A stretch of 64,000 nucleotides of DNA from JBOGNO01 sp050747245 (GTDB lineage: Bacteria; Acidobacteriota; Terriglobia; Acidiferrales; UBA7541): assembly GCA_050747245.1 (NCBI GenBank), contig JBOGNO010000002.1:421501-485500 (forward strand), given 5' to 3'. A program made the position numbers and the translations under genes. The notes beneath the pieces are model-generated. The model was not told where the DNA came from. It was given only the letters and a program-made list of their open reading frames with translations, and ran no database searches. The stretch's first letter is position 1. Every line of letters starts with the position of its first letter. Below, piece by piece: positions 52,659-62,087 of this stretch.

Positions 52659-55337
52659 ATGGGCAAATCTCTGATCATCGTCGAATCGCCGGCCAAGGCG
52701 AAAACCATCAACAAATATTTGGGCCGGAATTATACGGTCAAGGCGTCGCTCGGCCACGTGATGGACCTGCCGAAAAAGACGCTCGGCATCCTGCTGCCCG
52801 GCGATGAAGAAGGAAAGGAAAAGAAAAAGCGACCCTCTGCGAAAGCAAAAGCTGCGTCGTCCAAGCCGCCGAGAATTCGCCAGATCGACGACGAGAACAT
52901 CTTCGAGCCGCACTACGAAGCTATTCCTGGGAAAACGAAGATCATCAACGACCTCCGCAGGTCGGCCAGCTCCGCTGATGCCGTATATCTCGCCGCCGAC
53001 CCGGACCGTGAGGGCGAAGCCATCTGCGCGCATCTCTCGATGGTTCTCTCCAAGCCCGGACGCTTTGTCCTGACCGATCCTCCCGATGGCAAGGACGGCA
53101 AAAACGGCAAGGGCGCCAAAGGAACGGCAGAAGCGCCGGCAAAGAAAGCGGCCGAGCCGGTCATCATCCCGCCAACGGATCGGAAGAAAATTTTCCGCGT
53201 GTTGTTTCACGAAATTACGCCCAAAGCCATCCAGGCGGCGTTCGCGAATCCAGGACAAATCGATTTGAATCTTGTGGACGCGCAACAGGCGCGACGAGTG
53301 CTCGACCGGCTGGTGGGGTACAAGGTTTCGCCGCTGCTGTGGGACAAAGTGCGGCGCGGGCTTTCCGCGGGGCGCGTGCAGACGGTGGCGCTGCGCGTGA
53401 TCGTGGAGCGTGAGCGCGACATTCGCGCATTCGAGAAAAAGGAATACTGGAGCATCCACGCGATGCTCGGCGCGGGCGAGCCACCGGCGTTCGAAGCGAA
53501 ACTGGCGAAGCACAACGGCGCCGACTTGGAGATTCCCAATCAGGCGGAAGCGGAACGCATCGTCGGCGAATGCGAGGCCACGAAATGGATGGTCTCCAGC
53601 GTCACGCAGAGAGAAAAGCGCCGGAACGGATCGGCGCCGTTCACGACATCAAAACTCCAGCAGGATTCGTATAACAAGCTGCGCTTTTCGGCGAAGCGCA
53701 CGATGATGCTGGCGCAGCGATTGTACGAAGGCGTGGAGCTGGGCGAAGAGGGTTCGGTTGCGCTCATCACCTATATGCGCACGGACTCTGTGCGTGTTTC
53801 CGCGGATGCGCTGGCTCAAGTGCGCGACTACATCGGCGCGACGTTCGGACCAAACTATCTCCCCGAAAAACCGAACACGTTTCGCTCCAAAAAGGAAGCG
53901 CAGGAAGCGCACGAAGCCATCCGTCCGACGGACGTGGCGCGAACGCCCGATGACGTCCGGCGCTATCTGGATGACGACCTGTACAAACTTTATCGATTGA
54001 TTTGGCAGCGGTTCGTGGCCTCGCAAATGGTTTCGGCCGTGTTTGATCAGACGACGATCGAAATTGCGGCGGGGGATTATTTGTATCGAGCGACGGGCGC
54101 GGTGATGAAATTCGACGGCTTTCTGGCGCTGTACCAGGAATCGCTGGAAGAAAAAACGGACAAGGGCGTGCTGGGTGATGAGGAGGGCCGCGCGTTGCCA
54201 CGCGTTTCCGAAGGCGAGCAGCTGAAGCTCGAAAAGCTGAGGCCCGAACAGCATTTCACCGAGCCCCCGCCGCGGTACACGGAAGCGACGCTGGTCAAGG
54301 AACTGGAGGAGAAAGGAATCGGGCGGCCTTCGACGTACGCGACAATCATTTCGACGATCGTCGAACGGGAGTATGTGAACAAGGATCAGGGCCGCTTCAC
54401 GCCGACGATGCTGGGCGAAAAAGTGAACGACCTGCTGGTGAAAAGCTTTGAAGACATCTTCGACGTGGGATTCACGGCGCGGATGGAAGACGAGCTGGAC
54501 GAAATCGAGAGGGGCAAGCTGCCCTGGCGCCAGTCCGTGAAGGATTTCTACAGCCGCTTTGCATACGACCTGGAACAAGCCAAAGGGGAGATGGAATCCT
54601 ACAAGGCGGGAATCCCTTCGGGAGAGAAGTGCGAGAAGTGCGGTCAGGGTGAGCTGCTGGAACGCATCAGCCGCAACGGGTTTTTTTACGGCTGCTCGCG
54701 CTATCCGGAATGCGATTTCACGCGAGACATTGCTGAGCCCGGAACGGAAGTGGTGGAGAGCGAAAACACCACGGAATACTGCGACAACTGCGGGCGCGAG
54801 ATGACCATCAAGCGCGGCCGCTTCGGGCCATTCCTGGCGTGCACGGGCTATCCGGATTGCAAGACGACGCGGCGGCTAGTGCGCGGCACGCAAAAGGCGC
54901 GACAGCCGGACGTCCCGCTGGACGAGAAATGCCCGGAAGACGCGGGGCAATTGGTGCGCCGCCACGGGCGCTTCGGCGAGTTCATCGGTTGCGCGAACTA
55001 CCCCAAGTGCAAGTACACTCGGCCGATCACGCTGGGCATCGCGTGCCCGAAATGCGGCACGGGAGAATTCGTGCGGCGTGGATCGGCGAAGGGGCGGGGA
55101 AGGGCGCGGATTTTTTACGGCTGCTCGCGCTATCCGGAATGCGATTTCACAACGCCGTTCGAGCCCATCGCCGAGCCCTGCCCGAAGTGCGGAGCTCCCT
55201 TCATCGTGGAAAAGCGTTCGAAGAAAGGTAATTTCCGCGCGTGCATCCGCGAGGGCTGTGATTGGGAAATTCCGCTGCCCGAGCCGCAAACGGCGGCGCC
55301 GGCGGCGGAGATTGCTCCGGCTCAGGCGGAGAGGTGA
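52659..55337 (+). CDS. topA: DNA topoisomerase I
   Basis: 892 aa, type IA enzyme relaxing negative supercoils. TOPRIM has E9 in IIVESPAKAKT and the acids D114, D116, E118 in AADPDREGE. The DNA-cleaving Tyr372 is in LITYMRTDSVR. Two Lys/Ala/Gly-rich insertions interrupt the TOPRIM part (about 52-70 and 143-168) and look like unstructured linkers. The C-terminus has five zinc-ribbon-like units; four are full C4 and the third (CPEDAGQL...CANYPKC) has lost one Cys. ATG at 52659 lies 39 nt after dprA; xer follows after 9 nt, so the three probably form an operon. Confidence 0.97.
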   Translation: MGKSLIIVESPAKAKTINKYLGRNYTVKASLGHVMDLPKKTLGILLPGDEEGKEKKKRPSAKAKAASSKPPRIRQIDDENIFEPHYEAIPGKTKIINDLRRSASSADAVYLAADPDREGEAICAHLSMVLSKPGRFVLTDPPDGKDGKNGKGAKGTAEAPAKKAAEPVIIPPTDRKKIFRVLFHEITPKAIQAAFANPGQIDLNLVDAQQARRVLDRLVGYKVSPLLWDKVRRGLSAGRVQTVALRVIVERERDIRAFEKKEYWSIHAMLGAGEPPAFEAKLAKHNGADLEIPNQAEAERIVGECEATKWMVSSVTQREKRRNGSAPFTTSKLQQDSYNKLRFSAKRTMMLAQRLYEGVELGEEGSVALITYMRTDSVRVSADALAQVRDYIGATFGPNYLPEKPNTFRSKKEAQEAHEAIRPTDVARTPDDVRRYLDDDLYKLYRLIWQRFVASQMVSAVFDQTTIEIAAGDYLYRATGAVMKFDGFLALYQESLEEKTDKGVLGDEEGRALPRVSEGEQLKLEKLRPEQHFTEPPPRYTEATLVKELEEKGIGRPSTYATIISTIVEREYVNKDQGRFTPTMLGEKVNDLLVKSFEDIFDVGFTARMEDELDEIERGKLPWRQSVKDFYSRFAYDLEQAKGEMESYKAGIPSGEKCEKCGQGELLERISRNGFFYGCSRYPECDFTRDIAEPGTEVVESENTTEYCDNCGREMTIKRGRFGPFLACTGYPDCKTTRRLVRGTQKARQPDVPLDEKCPEDAGQLVRRHGRFGEFIGCANYPKCKYTRPITLGIACPKCGTGEFVRRGSAKGRGRARIFYGCSRYPECDFTTPFEPIAEPCPKCGAPFIVEKRSKKGNFRACIREGCDWEIPLPEPQTAAPAAEIAPAQAER

Positions 55338-55346
55338 GGCGCGGAG

Positions 55347-56291
55347 ATGAAGAGTTCGCTCCGCGAAGCCATCGAAAATTTCCTCGCTTATCTGCGCTTT
55401 GAGCGCAACTCATCACCCAGCACGCTGCGGAACTACCGCTCGGACCTGAAAGATTTTCTGGGGTACGTGACGCCGCCCGAAGAAGAAACCCTGGCGCTCG
55501 CGGCTGTGGACCACAGACTGATCCGCGAGTTCATGGCTTATCTGCACGACAGGGGACTGCAAAAAAGCTCGATCGCGAGGAAACTCGCGGCGATCCGATC
55601 ACTCTTCAAATTCTGCGTGCGAGAGCAACTGGTGAAGGAAAATCCCGGGCGAATGGTCTCGAGGCCGAAGCTGCCGGTGCGCGTTCCGGTGGTGCTCTCT
55701 GCGGAGGAAATGAATTCATTTCTCGACAACCTCGGCAAACTCATTCCCGCAAACGTGAAAGACAGCCGGAAGCACGAGTCAGTGAAACGTGACCGCGCCA
55801 TCCTCGAACTGCTGTACGCTGCGGGGATTCGCGTTGCGGAGCTGGTGGGGCTGGATCTGCTGGACATTGACCAGCGGGATCAAAGCCTCCGCGTGCTGGG
55901 GAAGGGGAGCAAGGAACGGATGGTGCCCTACGGTGCGAAGGCACAGACGGCGCTCGAAGTCTACTGGCCGCTGCGCGAGGAGATCCTGCGGAACGCGCGG
56001 GGAGAAAGAGACCGCACCGCGGTTTTTCTGAACTGGAAAGGCAGGCGGCTGACGCAGCGCTCAGTGCTGAACATCGTGAAGAAATATTCGCAACTCGCGA
56101 ACGTGACATGGCGGCTGCACCCGCACTCCATGCGCCATGCGTTCGCGACGCATCTTCTGGCCGATGGAGCCGATCTTCGCGCGATTCAGGAATTATTGGG
56201 CCACGCGTCGCTGGCGACGACGCAGCGATACACGCAGGCGACCATCGAACAGCTCATGGCGGTGTACGACAAGGCGCATCCGCGAGCGTAG
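55347..56291 (+). CDS. Tyrosine recombinase XerC/XerD-like
   Basis: 314 aa. N-terminal SAM-like DNA-binding domain (1-108) and catalytic domain. The catalytic set is complete: R162 (AAGIRVAEL), K186 (LGKGSKER), H260 and R263 (HPHSMRHAFATHLL), H286 (LLGHASL), and nucleophile Tyr295 (TTQRYTQ). Length and motifs are those of the chromosome-dimer resolvase, not of an integron or phage integrase. ATG is 9 nt after the topA stop. Whether it is XerC, XerD or a single XerA-type enzyme is not clear. Confidence 0.93.
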   Translation: MKSSLREAIENFLAYLRFERNSSPSTLRNYRSDLKDFLGYVTPPEEETLALAAVDHRLIREFMAYLHDRGLQKSSIARKLAAIRSLFKFCVREQLVKENPGRMVSRPKLPVRVPVVLSAEEMNSFLDNLGKLIPANVKDSRKHESVKRDRAILELLYAAGIRVAELVGLDLLDIDQRDQSLRVLGKGSKERMVPYGAKAQTALEVYWPLREEILRNARGERDRTAVFLNWKGRRLTQRSVLNIVKKYSQLANVTWRLHPHSMRHAFATHLLADGADLRAIQELLGHASLATTQRYTQATIEQLMAVYDKAHPRA

Positions 56292-56369
56292 AGCGCGCGC
56301 TGAGGAATTTTCTCCGCGATGCACCCGGACACGTGGCGCGCGCGTCTATGGCAAGAGCGATTTCACTTC

Positions 56370-57155
56370 ATGAAAAAATTCCTATTTCGGTTTGCGGTGC
56401 TGTGCGTGCTGGGCGGAGCATTTTTCACGCGGCCCGCCGCGGCGCAGGATAACTACGAAATTCAGGTGTACGACGCGGAGACGGTGGAACCCGGCCACAC
56501 GATGGTGGAGCTGCACAGCAATTTCACGATTGACGGCTCGAAGACATTCAGCAACGGACTATTTCCCACCAATCACGCGGAGCACGAAACCATAGAAATC
56601 ACGCACGGCTTCAATGATTGGTTCGAGACGGGTTTTTATATTTTTACTTCGATCCGAAACGGGCAAGGCTGGGACTGGGTGGGCGATCACATCCGTCCGC
56701 GATTCCGCGTGCCCAAAAAGTGGCACTGGCCTGTGGACGTCAGCATCTCGAATGAATTCGGATACCAGCGGCGGCAATTTTCCGTGGACACGTGGACGCT
56801 GGAAATCCGCCCGATCGTGGACCAGAAGATCGGAAAATGGTACTGGTCGCTGAATCCCAGTTTTGACCGGGCGTTTCACGGGCCCGACGTAAGGAGAGGG
56901 CTGGTATTTTCGCCGAATCTGAAATTCAGCTACGACCTAACGCCCAAAGTGGCGGCGGGGATTGAATACTACGGCTCGCTCGGCCCGGTGACGGGTTTCG
57001 ACGCGGTAAGCGACCAGCAGCACCAGATTTTTCCGGCAATCGATTTGAACCTCGCGCCGCAGTGGGAAATCAATTTCGGCCTGGGAGTGGGGATGACGCG
57101 ATCGAGCGATCACCTGATCGCGAAGATGATCTTGGGTTACCGATTCAATTTTTAA
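56370..57155 (+). CDS. Outer-membrane beta-barrel protein of unknown function
   Basis: 261 aa. Signal peptide FRFAVLCVLGGAFFTRPAAAQ, then alternating hydrophobic strands rich in Tyr/Trp/Phe (HSNFTIDGSKTFSNG, VSISNEFGYQRRQFSV, WYWSLNPSFDRAF, FGLGVGMTRSSDHL), ending MILGYRFNF with C-terminal Phe. This fits a 12-14-strand barrel, similar in tone to proteins annotated as transporters or phenol-degradation-like MetA barrels. The ATG at 56370 is right before the signal peptide. Ligand unknown. Confidence 0.7.
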   Translation: MKKFLFRFAVLCVLGGAFFTRPAAAQDNYEIQVYDAETVEPGHTMVELHSNFTIDGSKTFSNGLFPTNHAEHETIEITHGFNDWFETGFYIFTSIRNGQGWDWVGDHIRPRFRVPKKWHWPVDVSISNEFGYQRRQFSVDTWTLEIRPIVDQKIGKWYWSLNPSFDRAFHGPDVRRGLVFSPNLKFSYDLTPKVAAGIEYYGSLGPVTGFDAVSDQQHQIFPAIDLNLAPQWEINFGLGVGMTRSSDHLIAKMILGYRFNF

Positions 57156-57182
57156 CCCGTGAAGTGTTCCGGCGTTCGAAAA

Positions 57183-57266
57183 GAGAAAGTAGGGCACCAA
57201 ATCGCAGGAAATGCTCGCGAGTTTCGCGCCGCTGGACAACTCGCAGGAGATTCATCCTACTTTCTC
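57183..57266. repeat. Long-range inverted repeat between the barrel gene and the PBP gene
   Basis: GAGAAAGTAGG (57183-57193) and CCTACTTTCTC (57256-57266) are perfect 11-bp arms, 62 bp apart. The loop holds a second palindrome CTCGCGAG and a direct repeat TCGCAGGA. It could be a structured RNA or a terminator-like element in the 226-bp intergenic gap. Confidence 0.5.
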
Positions 57267-57382
57267 CGGTGCACTAATTTAACGCCCGAGAGTTTTTCTT
57301 GGAGGCTCGTTGCGAGCGGCCGGCACTGACGCAGAGGCGGGCCGTCAGTGGCGTCTCGTGTGCGGTACAATGAGAGACGAAA

Positions 57383-59719
57383 ATGTCACCGGCACAAAAA
57401 AGGCCGCTGGTATTCGCTAAGGGGCGCGTGTTTGGCCGCGTGGCGTTCGCGATCCTCGCGCTTTGCGCGATCGCCGTGGGCGCGGGCACGGGGCTGCTCT
57501 TCGTATACGTCAGCGACCTGCCGGAAATTCACGCACTGGAAGATTACCGGCCGGACGTGGTGACGGAACTCTACGGCGACGACGGACAATCCATCGGGGG
57601 ATTCGCGCTACAAAGAAGAATCCTGCTGACGTACGAGCAGATACCGCGTGTACTCAAGGACGCGATTTTTTCGACCGAAGATCAGCACTTCGAAGAACAC
57701 TGGGGCGTGGATTTTCCGCGCGTGGTGGAAGCAGCCTGGCGCAACCTGACGCACCGGCGCATCACGGAAGGCGCCAGTACGCTTACGATGCAACTGGCCG
57801 GGGGGCTCTTCCTGAACCGTTCGGACCGGAGCTTCCGCCGAAAAATTCAGGAAACGCTGCTGGCGATTCAGATCGAACGCCACTACACCAAGGCGCAGAT
57901 CCTGACGATGTATTGCAACCAAATCTATCTCGGCAGCGGGAATTACGGGATGGAGGCGGCTTCGGAATATTACTTTAGCAAGCCCGTGGGGCAAGTTACG
58001 CTGCCGGAAGCGGCGATGCTGGCGGCGATCATCCGCGGCCCGGCATATTCGCCGACGCTGCACCCGCAGCGGGCGCTGGCGCGTCGCAACCTGGTGCTTT
58101 CGCTGATGGCGCACGACGGAAAGATCACGCCACAGCAAGCGGAAGCCGCGAGCCGGGAACCTCTGGGGCTGCACATCGCCACGCAGAAGAACGATCTGGC
58201 ACCGTATTTTGTAGAAGAAATCCGGCAATACCTGGAGCGGACGTACGGCACGGAGGCGGTGCATGAGCGGGGACTGCGGGTGTACACGACGCTCAACGCC
58301 GCGATGCAGCACGAGGCCGACCAGGCGGTGCGCGACGGTTTGCATACTTACGACCGGCGCCACGGCTGGCGCGGAAACCTGCCCAACGTTTTGCGAGAAC
58401 ATCTGGGAAAGATTGAAACGTTCGACTCGGATGACTGGCATGGGCCGATAGAGAAGGGAAGCTACGTCACCGGCCTCGTAATCTCCGCGGATGCTATCTC
58501 TGCGGTGGTGAAAATCGGGCCGTATCGCGCGATTGTGGATTCCGCGAGCACTGCGTGGACCGGACGGCACTCGCCGAACCAAATTCTGTCGCCGGGCGAT
58601 CTGGCGCAGTTTTCCATCAAGGAAATTTCGGGCAACACAGCCAGGGTGCAGCTCGAGCAGGAACCTAAACCGCAGGCGGCGCTGGTGGCGATTGACAACG
58701 CCACCGGGGAAATCAAAGCCATGGTGGGGGGATACAGCTTCGAAGATTCGAAATTCAATCGCGCCACGCAAGCGCTGCGGCAAACGGGCAGCTCCTTCAA
58801 GGTCTACGTCTATACGACGGCCATGGAACAGGGCGCTTCTCCATTCGACACTTTGGTGGATGAGCCAGTGACGTACACGAGCGGAGGGCAGGCCTATGCA
58901 CCCAAAAACTACGATGACAGGTTTGAAGGGCGGATTACCCTCCGGCGGGCTCTGGCGGATTCGCGAAACGTTCCCGCGGTGAAGCTGCTGTCGCAAGTGG
59001 GGATCCAAAATGTGATTGATCTCGCGCGGAAATTTGGTATTACAAGTCCGCTTCCACCGTATCTTCCTCTCGCGCTTGGGGCGGCGGATTTGACGCTGCT
59101 CGAGCATGCTTCGGCGTTCACGGTCTTCCCCGACGACGGAATCCACATCGAGCCGCACATGATTCGGCGGGTGACATCGTACGACGGCGCGGTGCTCGAG
59201 GAAGCGCATCCGCAAGTTACGGATGTGATCCCGCCGGATGTGGCCCGGACCATGGTGGCCATGCTCGAAGAGGTGGTGCAGTTCGGTACCGGCGTGCGCG
59301 CCAAGGAGCTGGGGCGGCCGTCGGCGGGCAAAACCGGCACGACGAACGACTTCACGGATGCTTGGTACATTGGATTCACGCCGCAAATTACGGCCGGGGT
59401 CTGGGTGGGCAACGATGATAAACGAATTTCACTGGGGAAAAAAGAAACCGGCGCGCAGGCGGCGCTGCCCATCTGGTTGGAATTCATGAAGGGAGCGACA
59501 CAGGGAATGCCGGTGGAAGATTTTCCCAACGTGATTCCGCTGGAAAAGCAGGCCGGGCTGCACGAAGTGAGCGTGGATACTCCGGACACGGCTCCGCCCG
59601 CGGACGCTGCCGAACAAGGGCTGCCTACTCCGATTAAGCCTCCGCAAATCCCTTCGCCGGAGAAGCCCGGCACACCCAACCTAAAGCCGCCGGATAAGCC
59701 TGCTCTTGTACCCCGCTGA
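57383..59719 (+). CDS. Class A penicillin-binding protein (PBP1a-type)
   Basis: 778 aa bifunctional peptidoglycan synthase. One N-terminal TM helix (20-42). Glycosyltransferase GT51 at 60-240 with catalytic Glu99 in STEDQHFEEHWGVD, then GASTLTMQLA and RKIQETLLA. Transpeptidase at about 430-715: SxxK is Ser470 (TGSSFK), SxN in DSRNVP, and KTG in GKTGTTNDFTDAWY. A Pro-rich tail (about 735-778) follows and should be periplasmic. Start ATG at 57383; no strong ribosome site is seen. Confidence 0.93.
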   Translation: MSPAQKRPLVFAKGRVFGRVAFAILALCAIAVGAGTGLLFVYVSDLPEIHALEDYRPDVVTELYGDDGQSIGGFALQRRILLTYEQIPRVLKDAIFSTEDQHFEEHWGVDFPRVVEAAWRNLTHRRITEGASTLTMQLAGGLFLNRSDRSFRRKIQETLLAIQIERHYTKAQILTMYCNQIYLGSGNYGMEAASEYYFSKPVGQVTLPEAAMLAAIIRGPAYSPTLHPQRALARRNLVLSLMAHDGKITPQQAEAASREPLGLHIATQKNDLAPYFVEEIRQYLERTYGTEAVHERGLRVYTTLNAAMQHEADQAVRDGLHTYDRRHGWRGNLPNVLREHLGKIETFDSDDWHGPIEKGSYVTGLVISADAISAVVKIGPYRAIVDSASTAWTGRHSPNQILSPGDLAQFSIKEISGNTARVQLEQEPKPQAALVAIDNATGEIKAMVGGYSFEDSKFNRATQALRQTGSSFKVYVYTTAMEQGASPFDTLVDEPVTYTSGGQAYAPKNYDDRFEGRITLRRALADSRNVPAVKLLSQVGIQNVIDLARKFGITSPLPPYLPLALGAADLTLLEHASAFTVFPDDGIHIEPHMIRRVTSYDGAVLEEAHPQVTDVIPPDVARTMVAMLEEVVQFGTGVRAKELGRPSAGKTGTTNDFTDAWYIGFTPQITAGVWVGNDDKRISLGKKETGAQAALPIWLEFMKGATQGMPVEDFPNVIPLEKQAGLHEVSVDTPDTAPPADAAEQGLPTPIKPPQIPSPEKPGTPNLKPPDKPALVPR

Positions 59720-59747
59720 GTAGTTCGAAGGCTGTTAGCTCTTTTCC

Positions 59748-60776
59748 TCAACAATCGAGCTTTCGGACTCGGCCACGAAAGTATTCCCACCCCCTCGGAA
59801 TGAGCTTGGATGTGTCGCCTTCGGGGCTGACCAATTCGACGCTCTTGCCAGGGATAATTTGGCCGATTCGAGTGAGGAGAAGCTTCCCCGGATAGGAGGA
59901 CAGGCGTTTTTCGGCTCTGGGAGGGACGGTGAAGAGGAGCTCGTAGTCCTCGCCGCCATGGAGCGCCAGGTCCAGAGGGTCGCCCATCTGGTGAGAACCG
60001 GAGCGGCAAAGCGATGGCTGGAACTTGACGGTGGGAATCATTGAGCTGAATAGCCTTGCCCCAACGCAGCTCGCTCGACAGAGGCGGTCTAGGTCGGCGG
60101 ACAGACCATCGCTGAGGTCTATCATCGCCGAGGCGATACGATTCTCGGCCAGCCAGCGTCCCAAGCTGATACGAACCCTGGGAAAAAGATGGGGGCGAAG
60201 GAGCGAGTGAAATTCTTTGCGCAATCCGCGACGGCTATGGAGGAGGCGCAAGCCCAGTTCGGATGACCCAAGGTGACCGCTGACGTAAATGGCGTGGCCG
60301 GGCCTAGCGCCTGAGCGCAAGGCGTGCATGCGGGGAGAAGCTTCCCCGATGACCGTAATGCTGATGCAGATGCGCGAGTACTCAGAAGTATCGCCCCCAG
60401 CGAGGACCACGCCAAGCTCTCGCGCCGACCGGCGCATGCCGGCCAAGAAGCGGGCGAGCCAGTCTCCCGTGCGCCGGAGGGGAAGGGCCATCGAGAGAAG
60501 GTAATATCGCGGCAGCGCTCCCATTGCAGCCAGGTCGCTGACGGCTCGGGCCAGGGATTTGTACCCCACGGATTCAGGAGGATGAAAGGCTGCGAGAAAG
60601 TGAACGCCTTCGAGGGAAAAGTCACAGCTTACAACCCAATCGCAGCGGCGCGGACTCTTGAGAACGGCTGCATCATCTCCGATGGGGACGAGGAGACCGG
60701 AGCCGCTCGACGGGACTGTGCGCGCGATACGGTTGATGAGATTGCGCTCACTGACCCTCTGAACAGTTGATTTCAT
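59748..60776 (-). CDS. thiL: Thiamine-monophosphate kinase
   Basis: 342 aa from the ATG at 60776; earlier in-frame Met codons (60785, 60827) are possible, but the family normally starts here. It makes thiamine diphosphate from the monophosphate. Motifs: VPIGDDAAVL (Mg-binding DD), DFSLEGVHF, SVGYKSLARAVSDLAAMGA, VLAGGDTSEY, ASAMIDLSDGLSADL and HGGEDYELLFTV. The N-terminal region overlaps no neighbour. It is divergent from the M23 peptidase gene. Confidence 0.93.
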   Translation of the reverse strand: MKSTVQRVSERNLINRIARTVPSSGSGLLVPIGDDAAVLKSPRRCDWVVSCDFSLEGVHFLAAFHPPESVGYKSLARAVSDLAAMGALPRYYLLSMALPLRRTGDWLARFLAGMRRSARELGVVLAGGDTSEYSRICISITVIGEASPRMHALRSGARPGHAIYVSGHLGSSELGLRLLHSRRGLRKEFHSLLRPHLFPRVRISLGRWLAENRIASAMIDLSDGLSADLDRLCRASCVGARLFSSMIPTVKFQPSLCRSGSHQMGDPLDLALHGGEDYELLFTVPPRAEKRLSSYPGKLLLTRIGQIIPGKSVELVSPEGDTSKLIPRGWEYFRGRVRKLDC

Positions 60777-61009
60777 GCTGGACATTCCGCTATAACTGCC
60801 GAGCGGTGAGAGTATCTCGTTGAACATGGAATAGGCAAATACGCCTTCTACAATAAATGGAAGATTGAGGTTGACTCGGGGGGCTAGAGTTCTTAAACTT
60901 TGCCGGGTTTGAGTCCGGAGCGATCCAAACAGCCGGGGGGTAGGGGTGAGTTGCGGCAGGGGATCCGCAGCAAGCCTTTCAAGCAAGTTCAAACCAGTAT
61001 TGAGGAACT

Positions 61010-61894
61010 GTGAGAAGCAAATTCTATACATTTTTTATTGCGTCCAGCGATTCCGGTCGCATGAGGCGAGTCCGCGTACCCTACTACGTGGTGCCGTTGC
61101 TGGGTGCTTTGGCCATGGTGGGAGGAATTACGACGCTGGCTGCGGTCGGGTCCTATTCGCGGATGCTCTGGAAAGTGACGAATTATAACTCCTTGAGGCG
61201 CGATAAAGAGGATTTGAAGAAGCAGAATAGCCAACTGCAATCCGCGGTTAAGGAATCCACGCAGCAACTTGCGTCTTTGCAATCGCTCGCGAGCGACGTG
61301 GCGGTAACGTACGGTATAAACCACCTTCAGGAGACGCCGTTCAGCCTGCAAGAGGCCTCCGCAACTGGAGGGGATACGTTCCAGCAGTCGCTGGAACAGC
61401 TCAATTTCCTCGAACGAAACGCGACGGTGGTATCGGCGGCAAGCCAGGGCATGACGCTTCTGCCCGGCCCGCAAATGGGATATTCGGATATTGTGCCTTC
61501 CGTCTGGCCAGTGCTGGGGCAGATTACCGGCAAATTCGGCGAGCGAATGGACCCGTTCAGTGGTGAGGGTGCTTGGCATTCCGGCGTGGACATCGCCTCG
61601 CATTATGGAGATGAGGTACGGGCCGCAGCTGACGGAGTGGTGATCGTCGCGGAAGACCGCGCGGGCTACGGCCGGTTGGTGGTGATTGACCACGGTTTCG
61701 GGCTGACGACCTGGTACGGTCACCTTTCCGCATTCGATACCCAGCCGGGATTGCAAGTGAAGCGCGGAGATGTGATTGGCCTCGAAGGACAAAGCGGGAG
61801 AAGTACCGGCCCACACGTACACTACGAAGTCCGCATCTACAACACGCCAGTTAACCCGTGGCGGTACTTGAAGTCCAGCTCGGCAGCCGACTGA
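61010..61894 (+). CDS. Membrane-anchored M23 (LytM) peptidase
   Basis: 294 aa. GTG at 61010 follows GAGGA. One TM helix (about 24-46), then a coiled coil (58-95, LRRDKEDLKKQNSQLQSAV), then the LytM domain (165-285). Zinc ligands: H190 and D194 in HSGVDI, and H271 with H269 in GPHVHYEV. All are present, so it should be an active peptidoglycan endopeptidase, or an amidase activator if cofactor binding differs. It lies across the thiL 5' region in a divergent pair. Confidence 0.9.
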   Translation: MRSKFYTFFIASSDSGRMRRVRVPYYVVPLLGALAMVGGITTLAAVGSYSRMLWKVTNYNSLRRDKEDLKKQNSQLQSAVKESTQQLASLQSLASDVAVTYGINHLQETPFSLQEASATGGDTFQQSLEQLNFLERNATVVSAASQGMTLLPGPQMGYSDIVPSVWPVLGQITGKFGERMDPFSGEGAWHSGVDIASHYGDEVRAAADGVVIVAEDRAGYGRLVVIDHGFGLTTWYGHLSAFDTQPGLQVKRGDVIGLEGQSGRSTGPHVHYEVRIYNTPVNPWRYLKSSSAAD

Positions 61895-62087
61895 CATCTC
61901 CCGCGAGAACGTCGCAATCCCAAGCGTTAGAGCTCCAGAAAAGATCTTCGATTCAGCTCAATTGGGTCGCTGCGCGACCGCGTGATTTGCTCGCACGGCT
62001 AGCCCCAGATCCACAAGAAAGCTCGCGACGGCGCGGCTGCGGGACACTTCTTACCACGGGTGAACGTATAGTTTGAGTCCGCGAGAG

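Noticed and set aside
55347..56291. Phage or integron integrase marking a mobile island
   Set aside because: Length, motifs and position after dprA-topA fit a housekeeping Xer recombinase; no attachment repeats were seen nearby.
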